DNA of 64,000 nt from JALZKA01 sp963715405 (GTDB lineage Bacteria > Actinomycetota > Thermoleophilia > Solirubrobacterales > 70-9): positions 806,001 through 870,000 of the forward strand of contig OY970239.1 in the NCBI GenBank assembly GCA_963715405.1. The letters run 5' to 3'. Made by a program: the position numbers and the translations under genes. Shown here piece after piece: positions 40,987 through 49,588 of this stretch. The notes beneath the pieces are model-generated. The model searched no databases and had not been told where the DNA came from. It saw nothing but the letters and a program-made list of their open reading frames with translations. The number at the start of each line of letters is the position of its first letter. The first letter of the stretch is position 1.

Positions 40987-41706
40987 GTGGCGAGGCGGCC
41001 CGTAGTCGGGATCACGGCGGCGCTCGAAAGCGCGAGCTGGGTCGTCTGGCAGGACACGGAGGTGAACCTCTCGCAACGCAACTATTCCGAATGCGTGAGC
41101 GGCGCCGGCGCGATTCCGCTGGTCCTGCCGGCCGATGATGCGTCCACGCGAGCACCCGGAGAGCTTCTCGACGTGATCGACGCGCTCGTGCTCTCGGGCG
41201 GAGCCGATCTCGACCCGGCGAGCTACGGCGCTGAACCTGACCCGAGGACAGTTGGATACAAGGCCGAGCGCGATCGCTTCGAGCTTGCGCTGTGCCGCGG
41301 CGCGATCGAGCGCGACATGCCGGTGCTCGGGATCTGCCGCGGAATGCAGCTCATGAACGTCGCCTGTGGCGGCACGCTCGTGCAGCACATCGGCGACTCG
41401 ACCCAGCACGTGGTCGAGGCCGGGACGTTCTCGACCCATGAGGTCCGGCTCGAGCCGCAGTCCGAGGCGGCGCGAGTCGTCGGCGCCGAGCATGTGGAGG
41501 TTCGATCGCATCATCATCAGGCGCTTGGGCAGATGGGGGAGGGTCTCGTGGCATCGGGCTGGTCCGTTCCCGACGATCTGGTCGAGGCGATCGAAATGCC
41601 GGCGCGCTCCTTTGCCGTCGGCGTCATGTGGCATCCCGAGGAAGTGCGCGACGTCAGGCCGTTCGGTGCGCTTGCCGAGGCCGCGCGTGAGGCGGTGGCG
41701 GCTTGA
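40987..41706 (+). CDS. Gamma-glutamyl hydrolase of peptidase family C26 (PuuD-like)
   Basis: The 239-residue protein has the class I glutamine-amidotransferase fold. Its nucleophile Cys is in VLGICRGMQLMNVACGGTLV, and the His/Glu pair is in GVMWHPEEV. The stretch AEHVEVRSHHHQALGQMGEG is typical of PuuD-like enzymes. It should cleave the gamma-glutamyl group off the oxidised amine intermediate, releasing glutamate. It follows the ligase gene by nine bases with a GGCGGAGGC ribosome binding site. Its stop overlaps the aldehyde dehydrogenase start (TTGA). Confidence 0.88.
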   Translation: MARRPVVGITAALESASWVVWQDTEVNLSQRNYSECVSGAGAIPLVLPADDASTRAPGELLDVIDALVLSGGADLDPASYGAEPDPRTVGYKAERDRFELALCRGAIERDMPVLGICRGMQLMNVACGGTLVQHIGDSTQHVVEAGTFSTHEVRLEPQSEAARVVGAEHVEVRSHHHQALGQMGEGLVASGWSVPDDLVEAIEMPARSFAVGVMWHPEEVRDVRPFGALAEAAREAVAA

Positions 41707-43064
41707 GCCTTGCGGTGGTCGAGCCCGCGACGGCCGAGGTCATGGCCGAGGTTCCGCGCGGCGGAGCCGACGAGGTCGACGCTGCAGTGGCGGCAGCGAC
41801 GGCCGCGTTTCCGGCCTGGCGGGCGGTCGCGCCCGCCGACCGCGCGACCCTCTTGCGGCGTCTCGCGGATCAGCTCGAGGCCGAGTCGGAAGATCTCTCG
41901 AAGCTCGAGGCGCGAAACGCAGGCAAGCCGATCTCGGACGCGCGCGGTGAGATCGGCATGGTGGTCGACTGCTTCCGCTACTACGCCGCGGCGCCCGAGC
42001 GCCTGGTCGGGTGCACGATCCCCGTAGCCGGCGGAATCGACATGACCTTTCGCGAGCCGCTTGGCGTAGTGGGCCTGATCGTGCCGTGGAACTTCCCGCT
42101 CACGATCACCTCGTGGAAGACGGCGCCGGCGCTGGCAGCGGGCAACACCGTCGTTCTCAAACCCGCGGAGCTCACGCCGCTTTCCGCTCTGGAGCTGGAG
42201 AGGATCGCGCTCGACGCGGGCTTGCCCGAGGGGGTGTTCAACGTCGTCGTCGGCCCGGGGTCGGTCTGCGGCAAGCGCCTGGTCGAGCATCCCGACGTCG
42301 CGAAGATCGCCTTCACGGGCTCGACCGAGGTGGGGCGCGGAATTGCCGAGGGCGCGGCGGGCACGATCAAGCGGGTGACCCTGGAATTGGGCGGCAAGTC
42401 GGCGAACGTCGTCTTTGCCGACGCGGACATCGAGGCGGCGGGCCGCGCGGCTCCGGCCGGCGTCTTCGGCAACGCGGGTCAGGACTGCTGCGCCCGCTCG
42501 CGCATTCTGGTCGAGCGCTCGGCGATGGACGACTTCCTGGCGGCGATGGAAGGCGCGGTCTCGGCCCTCCGGGTGGGCGATCCGCTCTCAGACGAGACGG
42601 AGATGGGACCGCTCATCTCCGAAGATCAGCGCGAGACCGTCGGCTCGTTCGTCGACGAGGGCGACGTGGCCTTCCGCGGCTCGGCGCCCGAGGGTGACGG
42701 GTTCTGGTTTCCGCCAACGGTTATGGCGCCGATGTCAAACGACGACCGCGCCTCGCGCGAGGAGATCTTCGGGCCGGTGGCGTGCGTCATCCCGTTCTCG
42801 GACGAGGCGGAGGCGATCCGCCTGGCGAACGACACGATCTACGGGCTCTCGGGCTCCATCTGGACGCGCGACGGCGCCCGCGCTCTCAGGGTCGCCCGGG
42901 CAATCGACACGGGGGTCCTGTCAATCAACTCGCACGCGTCGGTTCGCGTCTCGACCCCGTTCGGAGGCTTCAAGCAGTCGGGGGTGGGACGCGAGCTCGG
43001 TCCCGACGCGCTCGACGCGTACACCGACGTAAAGAACGTCTTTTATTCGACGGAGCCTTCGTGA
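41703..43064 (+). CDS. NAD(P)-dependent aldehyde dehydrogenase (amine-catabolic, PuuC-like)
   Basis: The 453-residue protein starts at TTG overlapping the previous stop. Catalytic motifs are intact: GLIVPWNFPLTITSWKTAPA (cofactor loop), TLELGGKSANVVFADADIEA (Glu) and GNAGQDCCARSRILV (Cys). The C-terminus (FGGFKQSGVGRELGPDALDA) is typical of betaine- and aminobutyraldehyde dehydrogenases. It should oxidise the aldehyde formed from the gamma-glutamylated or free amine. The following SDR start overlaps its stop. Confidence 0.93.
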   Translation: MSLAVVEPATAEVMAEVPRGGADEVDAAVAAATAAFPAWRAVAPADRATLLRRLADQLEAESEDLSKLEARNAGKPISDARGEIGMVVDCFRYYAAAPERLVGCTIPVAGGIDMTFREPLGVVGLIVPWNFPLTITSWKTAPALAAGNTVVLKPAELTPLSALELERIALDAGLPEGVFNVVVGPGSVCGKRLVEHPDVAKIAFTGSTEVGRGIAEGAAGTIKRVTLELGGKSANVVFADADIEAAGRAAPAGVFGNAGQDCCARSRILVERSAMDDFLAAMEGAVSALRVGDPLSDETEMGPLISEDQRETVGSFVDEGDVAFRGSAPEGDGFWFPPTVMAPMSNDDRASREEIFGPVACVIPFSDEAEAIRLANDTIYGLSGSIWTRDGARALRVARAIDTGVLSINSHASVRVSTPFGGFKQSGVGRELGPDALDAYTDVKNVFYSTEPS

Positions 43065-43813
43065 GCCGGCGGCTCGAGGGCAAGGTCTGCGTGATCACCG
43101 GCGCTGCGAGCGGAATCGGCGCCGAGTCCGCCCGCCGCTTCGCCGAGGAGGGAGCTCGGGTCGTCGGCGTCGACAAGGACCCCGGCTCCTCCGGCGAGCT
43201 CGCGATCGAATGCGACGTCACGATCGAGTCCGAGGTCGAGGCGCTCTACATGCGGGTCCGGGACGAGCTGGGCGGGATTGACGTCCTTTTCAACAACGCG
43301 GGCATCAATCCGAATGACGACACCACCGTCACCGAGACGACGCTCGAAGCCTGGCAGCGCGTACAGGACGTGAACGTGCGCTCGGTCTTCCTCTGCTGCA
43401 AGCACGGCATCCCCCACCTGGTCGAGCGGGGCGGAGGCTCGGTCGTCAATACGGCGTCGTTCGTCGCGACGATGGGCGCTGCCGTTTCGCAGATCTCCTA
43501 CACCGCATCGAAGGGCGCCGTCCTCGCTCTCTCCCGCGAGCTGGGCGTCGAGTTCGCCGACCGCGGAGTCCGGGTGAACGCGCTTTGCCCGGGCCCGGTC
43601 AACACTCCGCTCCTTCAAGACCTCTTCGCCAATGACCCCGACCGGGCGGCGAAGCGCCTGGTGCACATACCGATGGGCCGCTTTGGCGAAACGACGGAGA
43701 TCGCGAACGCCGCCCTCTTTCTCGCCTCGGATGAGTCGAGCTTCATCACCGCCACGACCTTCATGGCCGATGGCGGCATCTCCGGCGCGTACCTGACGCC
43801 GGGCCAGGCCTAG
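43061..43813 (+). CDS. Short-chain dehydrogenase/reductase
   Basis: The GTG at 43061 gives a 250-residue classical SDR. The Rossmann motif is TGAASGIGAESARRFAEEG; NNAG and the catalytic Tyr/Lys (ISYTASKGAVLALSREL) are present, and the C-terminus GRFGETTEIANAALFLASDE is usual. The acidic Asp after the second strand (VGVDKDPG) indicates NAD preference. It probably oxidises an alcohol in the amine pathway. It is translationally coupled to the aldehyde dehydrogenase (GTGA). Confidence 0.92.
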   Translation: MSRRLEGKVCVITGAASGIGAESARRFAEEGARVVGVDKDPGSSGELAIECDVTIESEVEALYMRVRDELGGIDVLFNNAGINPNDDTTVTETTLEAWQRVQDVNVRSVFLCCKHGIPHLVERGGGSVVNTASFVATMGAAVSQISYTASKGAVLALSRELGVEFADRGVRVNALCPGPVNTPLLQDLFANDPDRAAKRLVHIPMGRFGETTEIANAALFLASDESSFITATTFMADGGISGAYLTPGQA

Positions 43814-44553
43814 ACGCTCTCGGCCACCTCCAGGAACCGGCCGCAGATTCCGCGGCCGAGCCGGTTCCACTCGCCGATCCCCTCGAGGATCTGGGCGCTG
43901 AGAGCGTCGGGGTCGATGCCCACGCGCACCGCGTCGGGATCCACGGCGTAGTTGACCGCCCAGCTCACGGCGTCCACCTCGGTCACCTCGGCGTGGAACT
44001 GGATGCCCCAGGTGCGATCGCCGATGCGGTAGGCCTGAAGTGCCAATGGGCTTGACGCGAGCTCGACTGCGCCGGGCGGCAGCGGGGACCGGTACGAGTG
44101 CCACTGGAGCGCTTCGAACCCGGGCTCCAGGCCCCCGATCACGGGATCCGCTGCGCCTTCGGATGTCACCTCGATACCGAACCAGCCGATCTCGGGCTCG
44201 TCCGCCCTGACCGCCGGGGCGCCCGCGGCATCCGCGAGGAGCTGCGAGCCAAGGCAGACGCCCATGGTCGGCACCTCCGCGTCGAGGAGCCCGGCAAGGA
44301 TCGCCTTCTCTTCGCGAAGCCATGGATACATGTCCTCCTGGTGAGCGTCCATCGCGCCTCCGAAGGCGAAAGCGGCGTCATATGTCAGCGGATCACCCGG
44401 AGCCGGCTCGCCCGCGGCGATAAGCCAGTTGTCCATCTGCCAGCCCCGGGCGTTCGCCTCGAGCGCGAATACCCCCGGGCCCGCATCCTCTTGATGGATG
44501 ATCGAGAGGCATCGCGGCGGCGCCCCGTTCTCGGACTTGTTGCGAGCGCTCAA
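43810..44553 (-). CDS. Type 1 glutamine amidotransferase-like protein
   Basis: The 247-residue protein has the GATase1 triad: Cys in PTMGVCLGSQLLADAAG, His in TWGIQFHAEVTEVDAVSW and the Glu three residues later. The fold is that of stand-alone GMP-synthase-like amidotransferases. It may act on the same gamma-glutamyl metabolites as the adjacent C26 enzyme. Its stop overlaps the stop of the convergent SDR gene. The exact substrate is not deducible. Confidence 0.85.
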   Translation of the reverse strand: MSARNKSENGAPPRCLSIIHQEDAGPGVFALEANARGWQMDNWLIAAGEPAPGDPLTYDAAFAFGGAMDAHQEDMYPWLREEKAILAGLLDAEVPTMGVCLGSQLLADAAGAPAVRADEPEIGWFGIEVTSEGAADPVIGGLEPGFEALQWHSYRSPLPPGAVELASSPLALQAYRIGDRTWGIQFHAEVTEVDAVSWAVNYAVDPDAVRVGIDPDALSAQILEGIGEWNRLGRGICGRFLEVAESV

Positions 44554-44562
44554 TAGCGACCG

Positions 44563-44967
44563 CTAGATGGGCGCTGGCTCCGTGAGCCTGGCGTGCCGCA
44601 CGTGCCGGTAGCCGGCGTAGGTCAGATAGAGCGCGGCCGCGAGGAGGGCGAGAAGGGACACCCAGCTTCCGGCGCTGGCGTCGAAGTCCCAGTAGGAATC
44701 CGAGATCCAAGACGACCAAGATGGCATGAGATGGATCGCGAAGACCCCAACCGTGGTCATGACGCCGACTGCGAGCGAGACTGCCGGCGCCAGCCACGAG
44801 CGCTGAACGGCAAGGAACGCCGAGGCGCCTGTGATCGCGAAGCCGAGCGCGCCGACGAGGCTGGACGAGCCCGGAAGCTCGCGAGGATCCTGTGCGACCG
44901 CGTGGTCGAGCGTGTGGATCACCAAGAGCGCCAACAGCGCCAGGTTTGCGCTACGAAGAGAGGGCAT
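44563..44967 (-). CDS. Four-helix membrane protein, unassigned
   Basis: The 134-residue product has four hydrophobic segments: ANLALLALLVIHTLDHAVAQ, SLVGALGFAITGASAFLAVQ, APAVSLAVGVMTTVGVFAIH and SWVSLLALLAAALYLTYAGY. His residues lie in the first and third helices (HTLDH, IHLMP). No family is recognised. It lies nine bases upstream-divided from the amidotransferase on the same strand, so the two may form one transcript. Confidence 0.6.
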   Translation of the reverse strand: MPSLRSANLALLALLVIHTLDHAVAQDPRELPGSSSLVGALGFAITGASAFLAVQRSWLAPAVSLAVGVMTTVGVFAIHLMPSWSSWISDSYWDFDASAGSWVSLLALLAAALYLTYAGYRHVRHARLTEPAPI

Positions 44968-45047
44968 TGCGCCTTGAACCTTATTCAGGAGTGCGCTGCC
45001 GTCAACGGGCAGATCACGAAAAGTCAGACCTACGTCACACTTCTCTT

Positions 45048-46040
45048 ATGAACGAGCCTCTGAAAGACGCGCACGGGCGAGTCATCTCGGACCTGCGGGT
45101 CTCGGTCACCGACCGCTGCAACTTTCGCTGTCGCTACTGCATGCCGGCCGAGGGCATGAAGTGGCTTGAGCGCTCGGAAATCCTGTCGTTTGAGGAGATC
45201 GAGCGGCTGGTACGGATCTTCGCCTCGCTCGGGATCGAGGATGTACGACTCACCGGCGGCGAGCCGCTCGCCCGGCGGAACTTCCCGTACCTCGTCTCGA
45301 TGCTGCGCGGGATCCATGGCATCCGCGACCTCTCCGTGACCACCAACGGCTACTTGCTCGAGCGCGACGCGGCCGCGCTCGTCGACGCGGGAATCGACCG
45401 GGTAAACGTCTCGGTGGACTCGCTCGCTCGCGACCGGTTCCACGAGATCACCCGGCGCGACGCGCTCCCGCAAGTACTGCGCGGGCTCGAAGCCATCGCG
45501 CGGTACGAGCAGGTGCGCCCGATCAAGGTCAACGCGGTGGCGATTCGCGATTTCACCGAGACGGAGGTCTTCGGATTCGCCGAGCTCGCTCGCTCCACGG
45601 ACTTCCAGGTGCGCTTCATCGAATTCATGCCGCTCGACGGCGACCGGGCGTGGGACCCCACGCAGGTCTTGACCGGCGAAGAGATCCGCGCGCTGATCTC
45701 TGAGCGCTTTCCGCTCGAACCGGTCGAGCGCGAGCCGCACGCGACGGCGCGGGTCTATCGCTTCCGCGATGGCGAGGGTGAGATCGGGTTCATCAATCCC
45801 GTCTCTGAGCCGTTCTGCGCGGACTGCAACCGCATCCGGCTGACGGCCGACGGCGAGCTTCGCACCTGCCTCTTCTCGATGCACGAGACGAACTTGCGCG
45901 ACCCGGTGCGGGGAGGGGCTTCGGACTCAGAGCTAGCCGAGGTCATCTGCGAGGCTGTCTGGCGCAAGGAGCTGAAGCACCGCGTGAACGAGCCGGGCTT
46001 CCGAGCTCCGGCGCGCACGATGAGCGCCATCGGCGGCTAG
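45048..46040 (+). CDS. moaA: GTP 3',8-cyclase (molybdenum cofactor biosynthesis)
   Basis: The 330-residue radical-SAM protein has the CX3CX2C cluster motif at Cys24, Cys28 and Cys31 (TDRCNFRCRYC), the GG-containing DVRLTGGEPLARRNFPYL, and a second C-terminal cluster (CADCNRIRLTADGELRTC). The double-Gly C-terminus (SAIGG) is needed for activity. It converts GTP to 3',8-cH2GTP, the first step to molybdopterin. The start at 45048 gives the standard N-terminus (DAHGRVISDLRVSV). It begins the molybdenum supercluster and is followed by modA. Confidence 0.97.
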   Translation: MNEPLKDAHGRVISDLRVSVTDRCNFRCRYCMPAEGMKWLERSEILSFEEIERLVRIFASLGIEDVRLTGGEPLARRNFPYLVSMLRGIHGIRDLSVTTNGYLLERDAAALVDAGIDRVNVSVDSLARDRFHEITRRDALPQVLRGLEAIARYEQVRPIKVNAVAIRDFTETEVFGFAELARSTDFQVRFIEFMPLDGDRAWDPTQVLTGEEIRALISERFPLEPVEREPHATARVYRFRDGEGEIGFINPVSEPFCADCNRIRLTADGELRTCLFSMHETNLRDPVRGGASDSELAEVICEAVWRKELKHRVNEPGFRAPARTMSAIGG

Positions 46041-46080
46041 CCCGACCCGGCCCGTGCGCCTCCCTGGGCATCGAAGGTGC

Positions 46081-46863
46081 ATGAGGTTCCCCTATAGGGG
46101 CACCTCATGGACGTTCGGTCTTGTGGGGGCGGTTGGGCTGGCCCTCGCGGGGTGCGGCGGCAACGAGCTGACGGTTTCCGCCGCCTCGTCCCTCACCGAG
46201 GCTTTCGAGGCCTACGGCGAGACCACCGAGATCGACGAGAGCTTCTCGTTCGCAGGCTCGGACGAGCTCGCGGCGCAGATTCGAAAGGGTGCTCCCGTCG
46301 ATGTCTTCGCGTCGGCCAACACGAGCCTGCCCGATGCACTCTTCGAGGAGGGTCTCGTCGAGAAGCCCGAGGTGTTCATCTCCAACGAGCTTGTTCTCGC
46401 CGTACCAGAAGATTCCGCGTTGCATTCATATGAGCTTCCTGAAGCCTCGCCGCTCAAGTTCCTCGCCGAAGTGAGCGACTTCGACTTGGTGATCGGAGCT
46501 CGAGGGGTCCCGGTCGGCGACTACACGCGCGAAGCTCTCGCGAAGCTGACCCCTGGGAACGAGAAAGCGATCCTGGCAAACGTCCGCTCCGAGGAGCCCG
46601 ATGTGAAGAGCATCGTCGGCAAGCTGGTCGCAGGCGCCGCCGACGCAGGCTTCATCTACGCCTCCGACGTCGACGCGACGAACGGCGAACTAGTCGCCAT
46701 AGAGCTGCCGCCAGAGCTTGAGCCTGTGGTTGCCTACGGCGCCGCCGTCGTTGCCGATTCCGAGCATCCCGAGGCAGCTCAGGCCTTCCTTGACAGCCTG
46801 GTGGATGGCAAGGCGCACGAAATGCTGCTGAAGGCCGGCTTCCTCGAGCCGAAGGGCGAGTAG
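46081..46863 (+). CDS. modA: Molybdate ABC transporter substrate-binding lipoprotein
   Basis: The 260-residue product starts MRFPYRGTSWTFG and has a lipobox LALAGC (Cys25), then ELTVSAASSLTEAFEAYGE with the oxyanion-binding Ser residues, FAGSDELAAQIRKGAPVDVF, ASANTSLPDALFEEGL and DAGFIYASDVDATNGELVAI. These match ModA. It captures molybdate or tungstate outside the membrane for ModBC. The operon order modA-modB-modC is standard. Confidence 0.95.
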   Translation: MRFPYRGTSWTFGLVGAVGLALAGCGGNELTVSAASSLTEAFEAYGETTEIDESFSFAGSDELAAQIRKGAPVDVFASANTSLPDALFEEGLVEKPEVFISNELVLAVPEDSALHSYELPEASPLKFLAEVSDFDLVIGARGVPVGDYTREALAKLTPGNEKAILANVRSEEPDVKSIVGKLVAGAADAGFIYASDVDATNGELVAIELPPELEPVVAYGAAVVADSEHPEAAQAFLDSLVDGKAHEMLLKAGFLEPKGE

Positions 46864-46887
46864 CTGAAGCTGCGCTGGTTTCCGGTC

Positions 46888-47664
46888 GTGCTCACCGCCG
46901 CCCTCGCGGTGGCGCTCCTCTTTCTGACGATCCCGATTGCCGCGATCTTTCTCGACGCGGGACCCGCGGAGCTCATCGATGCGCTGGGCGACGAGCAGTC
47001 GAAAGATGCGCTGCGCCTTAGCCTGGTCACGTCAACCATCGCGCTCGCGCTCATCGTGGTCGTCGGCACCCCGGTCGCTTACCTCCTGGCCACCCGGCGC
47101 TTCCGCGGCCGGGCCATCGCGATCACCCTGATCGAGCTGCCGCTGGTTCTCCCGCCGGCCGTCGCGGGCGTGGGGCTATTGGTCGCCCTCGGTCCCGAAA
47201 GCTTTCTGGGTGGGCTCGCGGTCGACGCCGGCGTTGAACTCGTCTTTCAGACCGCAGGTGTGGTGGTGGCGCTCACCTTCGTCGCGAGCCCGTTCTACAT
47301 CCGCCAGGCGCAGTCGGCCTTCGAGGCGCTCGAGCCGAGCTGGCTCGAGGCCTCCCGGACCCTTGGCGCCAGCGAGGCACGGACGTTTACGCGAGTGGCG
47401 GTGCCCGCGGCCGTCCCGGGGCTCGTAACCGGCGGGGCGCTGGCCTGGGGACGTGCCCTCGGGGAGTTCGGGGCGACGCTCGTCTTCGCCGGTTCCTTCC
47501 AAGGCATCACGCAGACCGCGCCGCTTGCGATCGTCGAGCTCTTCGGCACGGATCTCAACGGCGCGCTCGCGCTTTCCGCTGTCCTGGTCGCTTTCTCGGC
47601 CGCGCTGCTCGCGACGGTGAAGCTCACCGCGCGCGGAAGGGGGTACGGCCTTGTTGTCGATTGA
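46888..47664 (+). CDS. modB: Molybdate ABC transporter permease
   Basis: The product has at least 258 residues with six hydrophobic helices and the EAA loop SWLEASRTLGASEARTFTRV preceding PAAVPGLVTGGALAWGRALG. The GTG at 46888 truncates the first helix's basic lead. An in-frame CTG at 46864, directly after the modA stop, would give KLRWFPVVLTAALA and may be the true start. It forms the transmembrane channel with ModC and overlaps modC by 14 bases. Confidence 0.93.
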   Translation: MLTAALAVALLFLTIPIAAIFLDAGPAELIDALGDEQSKDALRLSLVTSTIALALIVVVGTPVAYLLATRRFRGRAIAITLIELPLVLPPAVAGVGLLVALGPESFLGGLAVDAGVELVFQTAGVVVALTFVASPFYIRQAQSAFEALEPSWLEASRTLGASEARTFTRVAVPAAVPGLVTGGALAWGRALGEFGATLVFAGSFQGITQTAPLAIVELFGTDLNGALALSAVLVAFSAALLATVKLTARGRGYGLVVD

Positions 47665-48718
47665 AGGGGTCTCCCGGAGGCTCGGCGACTTCGAGCTCGA
47701 CTTGTCCCTTGACGTCCCTGCCGAGGGCTGCCTCGCCCTCGTCGGCCCGTCCGGCTCCGGCAAGAGCTCGCTCCTTCGCTGCGTAGCCGGCCTCTCGCGC
47801 CCCGACGCGGGGCGGGTAGCGTGCGGGGACGAGCTTTGGTCCGACGCTGAGCGCGACACCTTCGTCCCGCCCGAGGAGCGGCGCTGCGGATTCCTCTTCC
47901 AGGACTACGCGCTCTTTCCGCACCTAAACGCGTGGAGAAACGTCGCTTACGGGGTTCGCGGCACATCGAGCGAGCGCAACGCGCGGGCGCTCGACCTGCT
48001 CGACCGCTTGGGCTTGGCCGATCGCGCCGAGGCCAAGCCACGCACGCTGTCCGGCGGAGAGCGCCAGCGTGTCGCGCTTGCGCGGGCGCTCGCGGTAGAG
48101 CCGTCAGCCCTTCTCTTGGACGAGCCGCTGAGCGCGCTTGACGCCTCAACCCGCGGTCGCGCCGGGCGCGAGCTCGCCGCCACGATCGAGGCCGCGGGCG
48201 TGCCGACCCTGCTCGTCACGCACGACTATGAGGAGGCGGCGACCCTCGCGAGCGAGATCGGGGTGATTGGCGATGGGCGGATCGTTCAGCGCGGGACCGC
48301 GGGCGAGCTTGCGGCGGCTCCGGGGTCGGCGTTCGTGGCCGACCTGGTGGGCTCGGTCGTCTTGACCGGGCGGGCGGGGGCGCCCGGCGATTCTGGAACG
48401 CCGGTTGAGCTGGGTCAGGACCACACCGTGTGGACGACGGATTCGTGCGAGCCCGGGGAGGTCGCCGTGAGCGTCCATCCCTGGGAGATCCTGCTCGAAC
48501 CATCAGGGTCCGAGGCTCACGGCTCTGCGCGCAACCGCCTCCCGGCGCGGGTCGTCTCGGTGACCCGCCTCGGCAACCGCGTTCGAGTGGGTCTCGACGC
48601 CGGGCAGCCCCTCGCGGCCGAGGTCACGCCGCAGGCGGTGTCAGAGCTGGGGCTGGCCCCGGGCCGCGAGGTCCTTGCCGTCTGGAAAGCTTCGGCGACA
48701 AGAGTCGTCGACCGCTAG
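47651..48718 (+). CDS. modC: Molybdate ABC transporter ATP-binding protein
   Basis: The 355-residue protein (TTG start) has Walker A GPSGSGKSS, signature LSGGERQRVALARALA, Walker B LLLDEPLSALD and the H-loop VTHDY. The C-terminal part contains a TOBE-like domain (NRLPARVVSVTRLGNRVRVG) that binds molybdate to give feedback control. It powers ModABC import. Overlap with modB implies coupled translation. Confidence 0.95.
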   Translation: MLSIEGVSRRLGDFELDLSLDVPAEGCLALVGPSGSGKSSLLRCVAGLSRPDAGRVACGDELWSDAERDTFVPPEERRCGFLFQDYALFPHLNAWRNVAYGVRGTSSERNARALDLLDRLGLADRAEAKPRTLSGGERQRVALARALAVEPSALLLDEPLSALDASTRGRAGRELAATIEAAGVPTLLVTHDYEEAATLASEIGVIGDGRIVQRGTAGELAAAPGSAFVADLVGSVVLTGRAGAPGDSGTPVELGQDHTVWTTDSCEPGEVAVSVHPWEILLEPSGSEAHGSARNRLPARVVSVTRLGNRVRVGLDAGQPLAAEVTPQAVSELGLAPGREVLAVWKASATRVVDR

Positions 48719-48724
48719 GGGAAA

Positions 48725-48940
48725 ATGAAGGCACAGGAATGGCTACAGGCGTATGCCGCCGAGATCGGAGCCGAGGCTCCTGATGAAGAGACGATCGGCG
48801 AGCTGCTCGAGCTGGCAGCGACCGCGGCACACTCCTCCGAGCGAATCGCCGCGCCGATCGCATGCTTCATGGCGGGCCGTGACGGGCGCTCGCCTGCCGA
48901 GCTGCGCGCCGCTGCGGACCGCGTGGCCGGCGCGGGCTGA
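48725..48940 (+). CDS. DUF6457 small protein
   Basis: The 71-residue protein MKAQEWLQAYAAEIGAEAPD then ETIGELLELAATAAHSSERI and AAPIACFMAGRDGRSPAELR matches the short all-helical DUF6457 pattern, with conserved W, LL-A-AAH and ER-AAP-x-C-F. In many Actinobacteria this domain is fused to the C-terminus of MobA; here it is encoded alone between modC and a MOSC gene. A link to molybdopterin guanylation is inferred from that fusion. A GGGGAAA ribosome binding site precedes it. Confidence 0.8.
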   Translation: MKAQEWLQAYAAEIGAEAPDEETIGELLELAATAAHSSERIAAPIACFMAGRDGRSPAELRAAADRVAGAG

Positions 48941-48943
48941 GCG

Positions 48944-49573
48944 TTGCGCGTCTCTGAGCTGTGGCGCTACTCGGTCAAATCGCTTCGCGGCGAGCGGCTC
49001 GAGTGCGTTGACATCCTCTCCGACGGGTTTCGCGGCGACCGATCGACGCAGGTCATCGATCACAAAGGCGCGCGGATGACCGGCAGAACGGCCAAGCGCC
49101 TGCTTGGGCTTCAGTCCGGGCTCGACGAGCGCGGCGAGCCGACCGTGGACGGCCACGTGTGGCGAAGCCATGAGGCGCTCGACCTCATCCGGGACGCCGC
49201 CGGGCCAGGAGCGGACCTGGCTCCTCTCGGGCGACACTTCGACGACCGGGCGATCCTGGTCACGACGGACGGGGCGATCGAGGCGCTCGGCGTCGACGGG
49301 CGGCGGCTTCGGCCCAACATCGTGGTCGAAGGTGTCGAGGGCCTCGCGGAGGCTGAGTGGGTGGGCCGCAGGTTGCGCTTGGGGGCCGTGGAGCTCCGAG
49401 TCGTCGATCAGTGCGTCCGCTGCGTCATGACCACGATCGATCCGGACACGCTCGAGGTAGACGCGAACGTTCTGCGCAGGATCAACGAGGAGTTCGACGC
49501 GAAGATGGGCGTTCTTTGTGACGTCGCGACCGAGGGACAGCTGCGGGTCGGCGATCCCGTAGAGGTCCTCTAG
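48944..49573 (+). CDS. MOSC-domain protein (molybdenum cofactor sulfurase C-terminal family)
   Basis: The 209-residue product starts at TTG with the MOSC N-terminal beta-barrel (MRVSELWRYSVKSLRGERLE) and the core MOSC domain. Cysteine-bearing VVDQCVRCVMTTIDPDTLEV provides the conserved Cys that binds the cofactor, and the C-terminus is CDVATEGQLRVGDPVEVL. MOSC proteins handle sulfurated Mo cofactor or mARC-type N-hydroxyamine reduction. It belongs to the molybdenum cluster, four bases after DUF6457. Confidence 0.9.
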   Translation: MRVSELWRYSVKSLRGERLECVDILSDGFRGDRSTQVIDHKGARMTGRTAKRLLGLQSGLDERGEPTVDGHVWRSHEALDLIRDAAGPGADLAPLGRHFDDRAILVTTDGAIEALGVDGRRLRPNIVVEGVEGLAEAEWVGRRLRLGAVELRVVDQCVRCVMTTIDPDTLEVDANVLRRINEEFDAKMGVLCDVATEGQLRVGDPVEVL

Positions 49574-49588
49574 GGATAGGGTTCGCCT

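Noticed and set aside
46041..46080. A molybdenum riboswitch or ModE site before modA
   Set aside because: The gap between moaA and modA is only 40 bases; a short CCCCTATAGGGG palindrome at 46088-46099 lies within the modA 5' coding region, and there is no Moco riboswitch-like structure.
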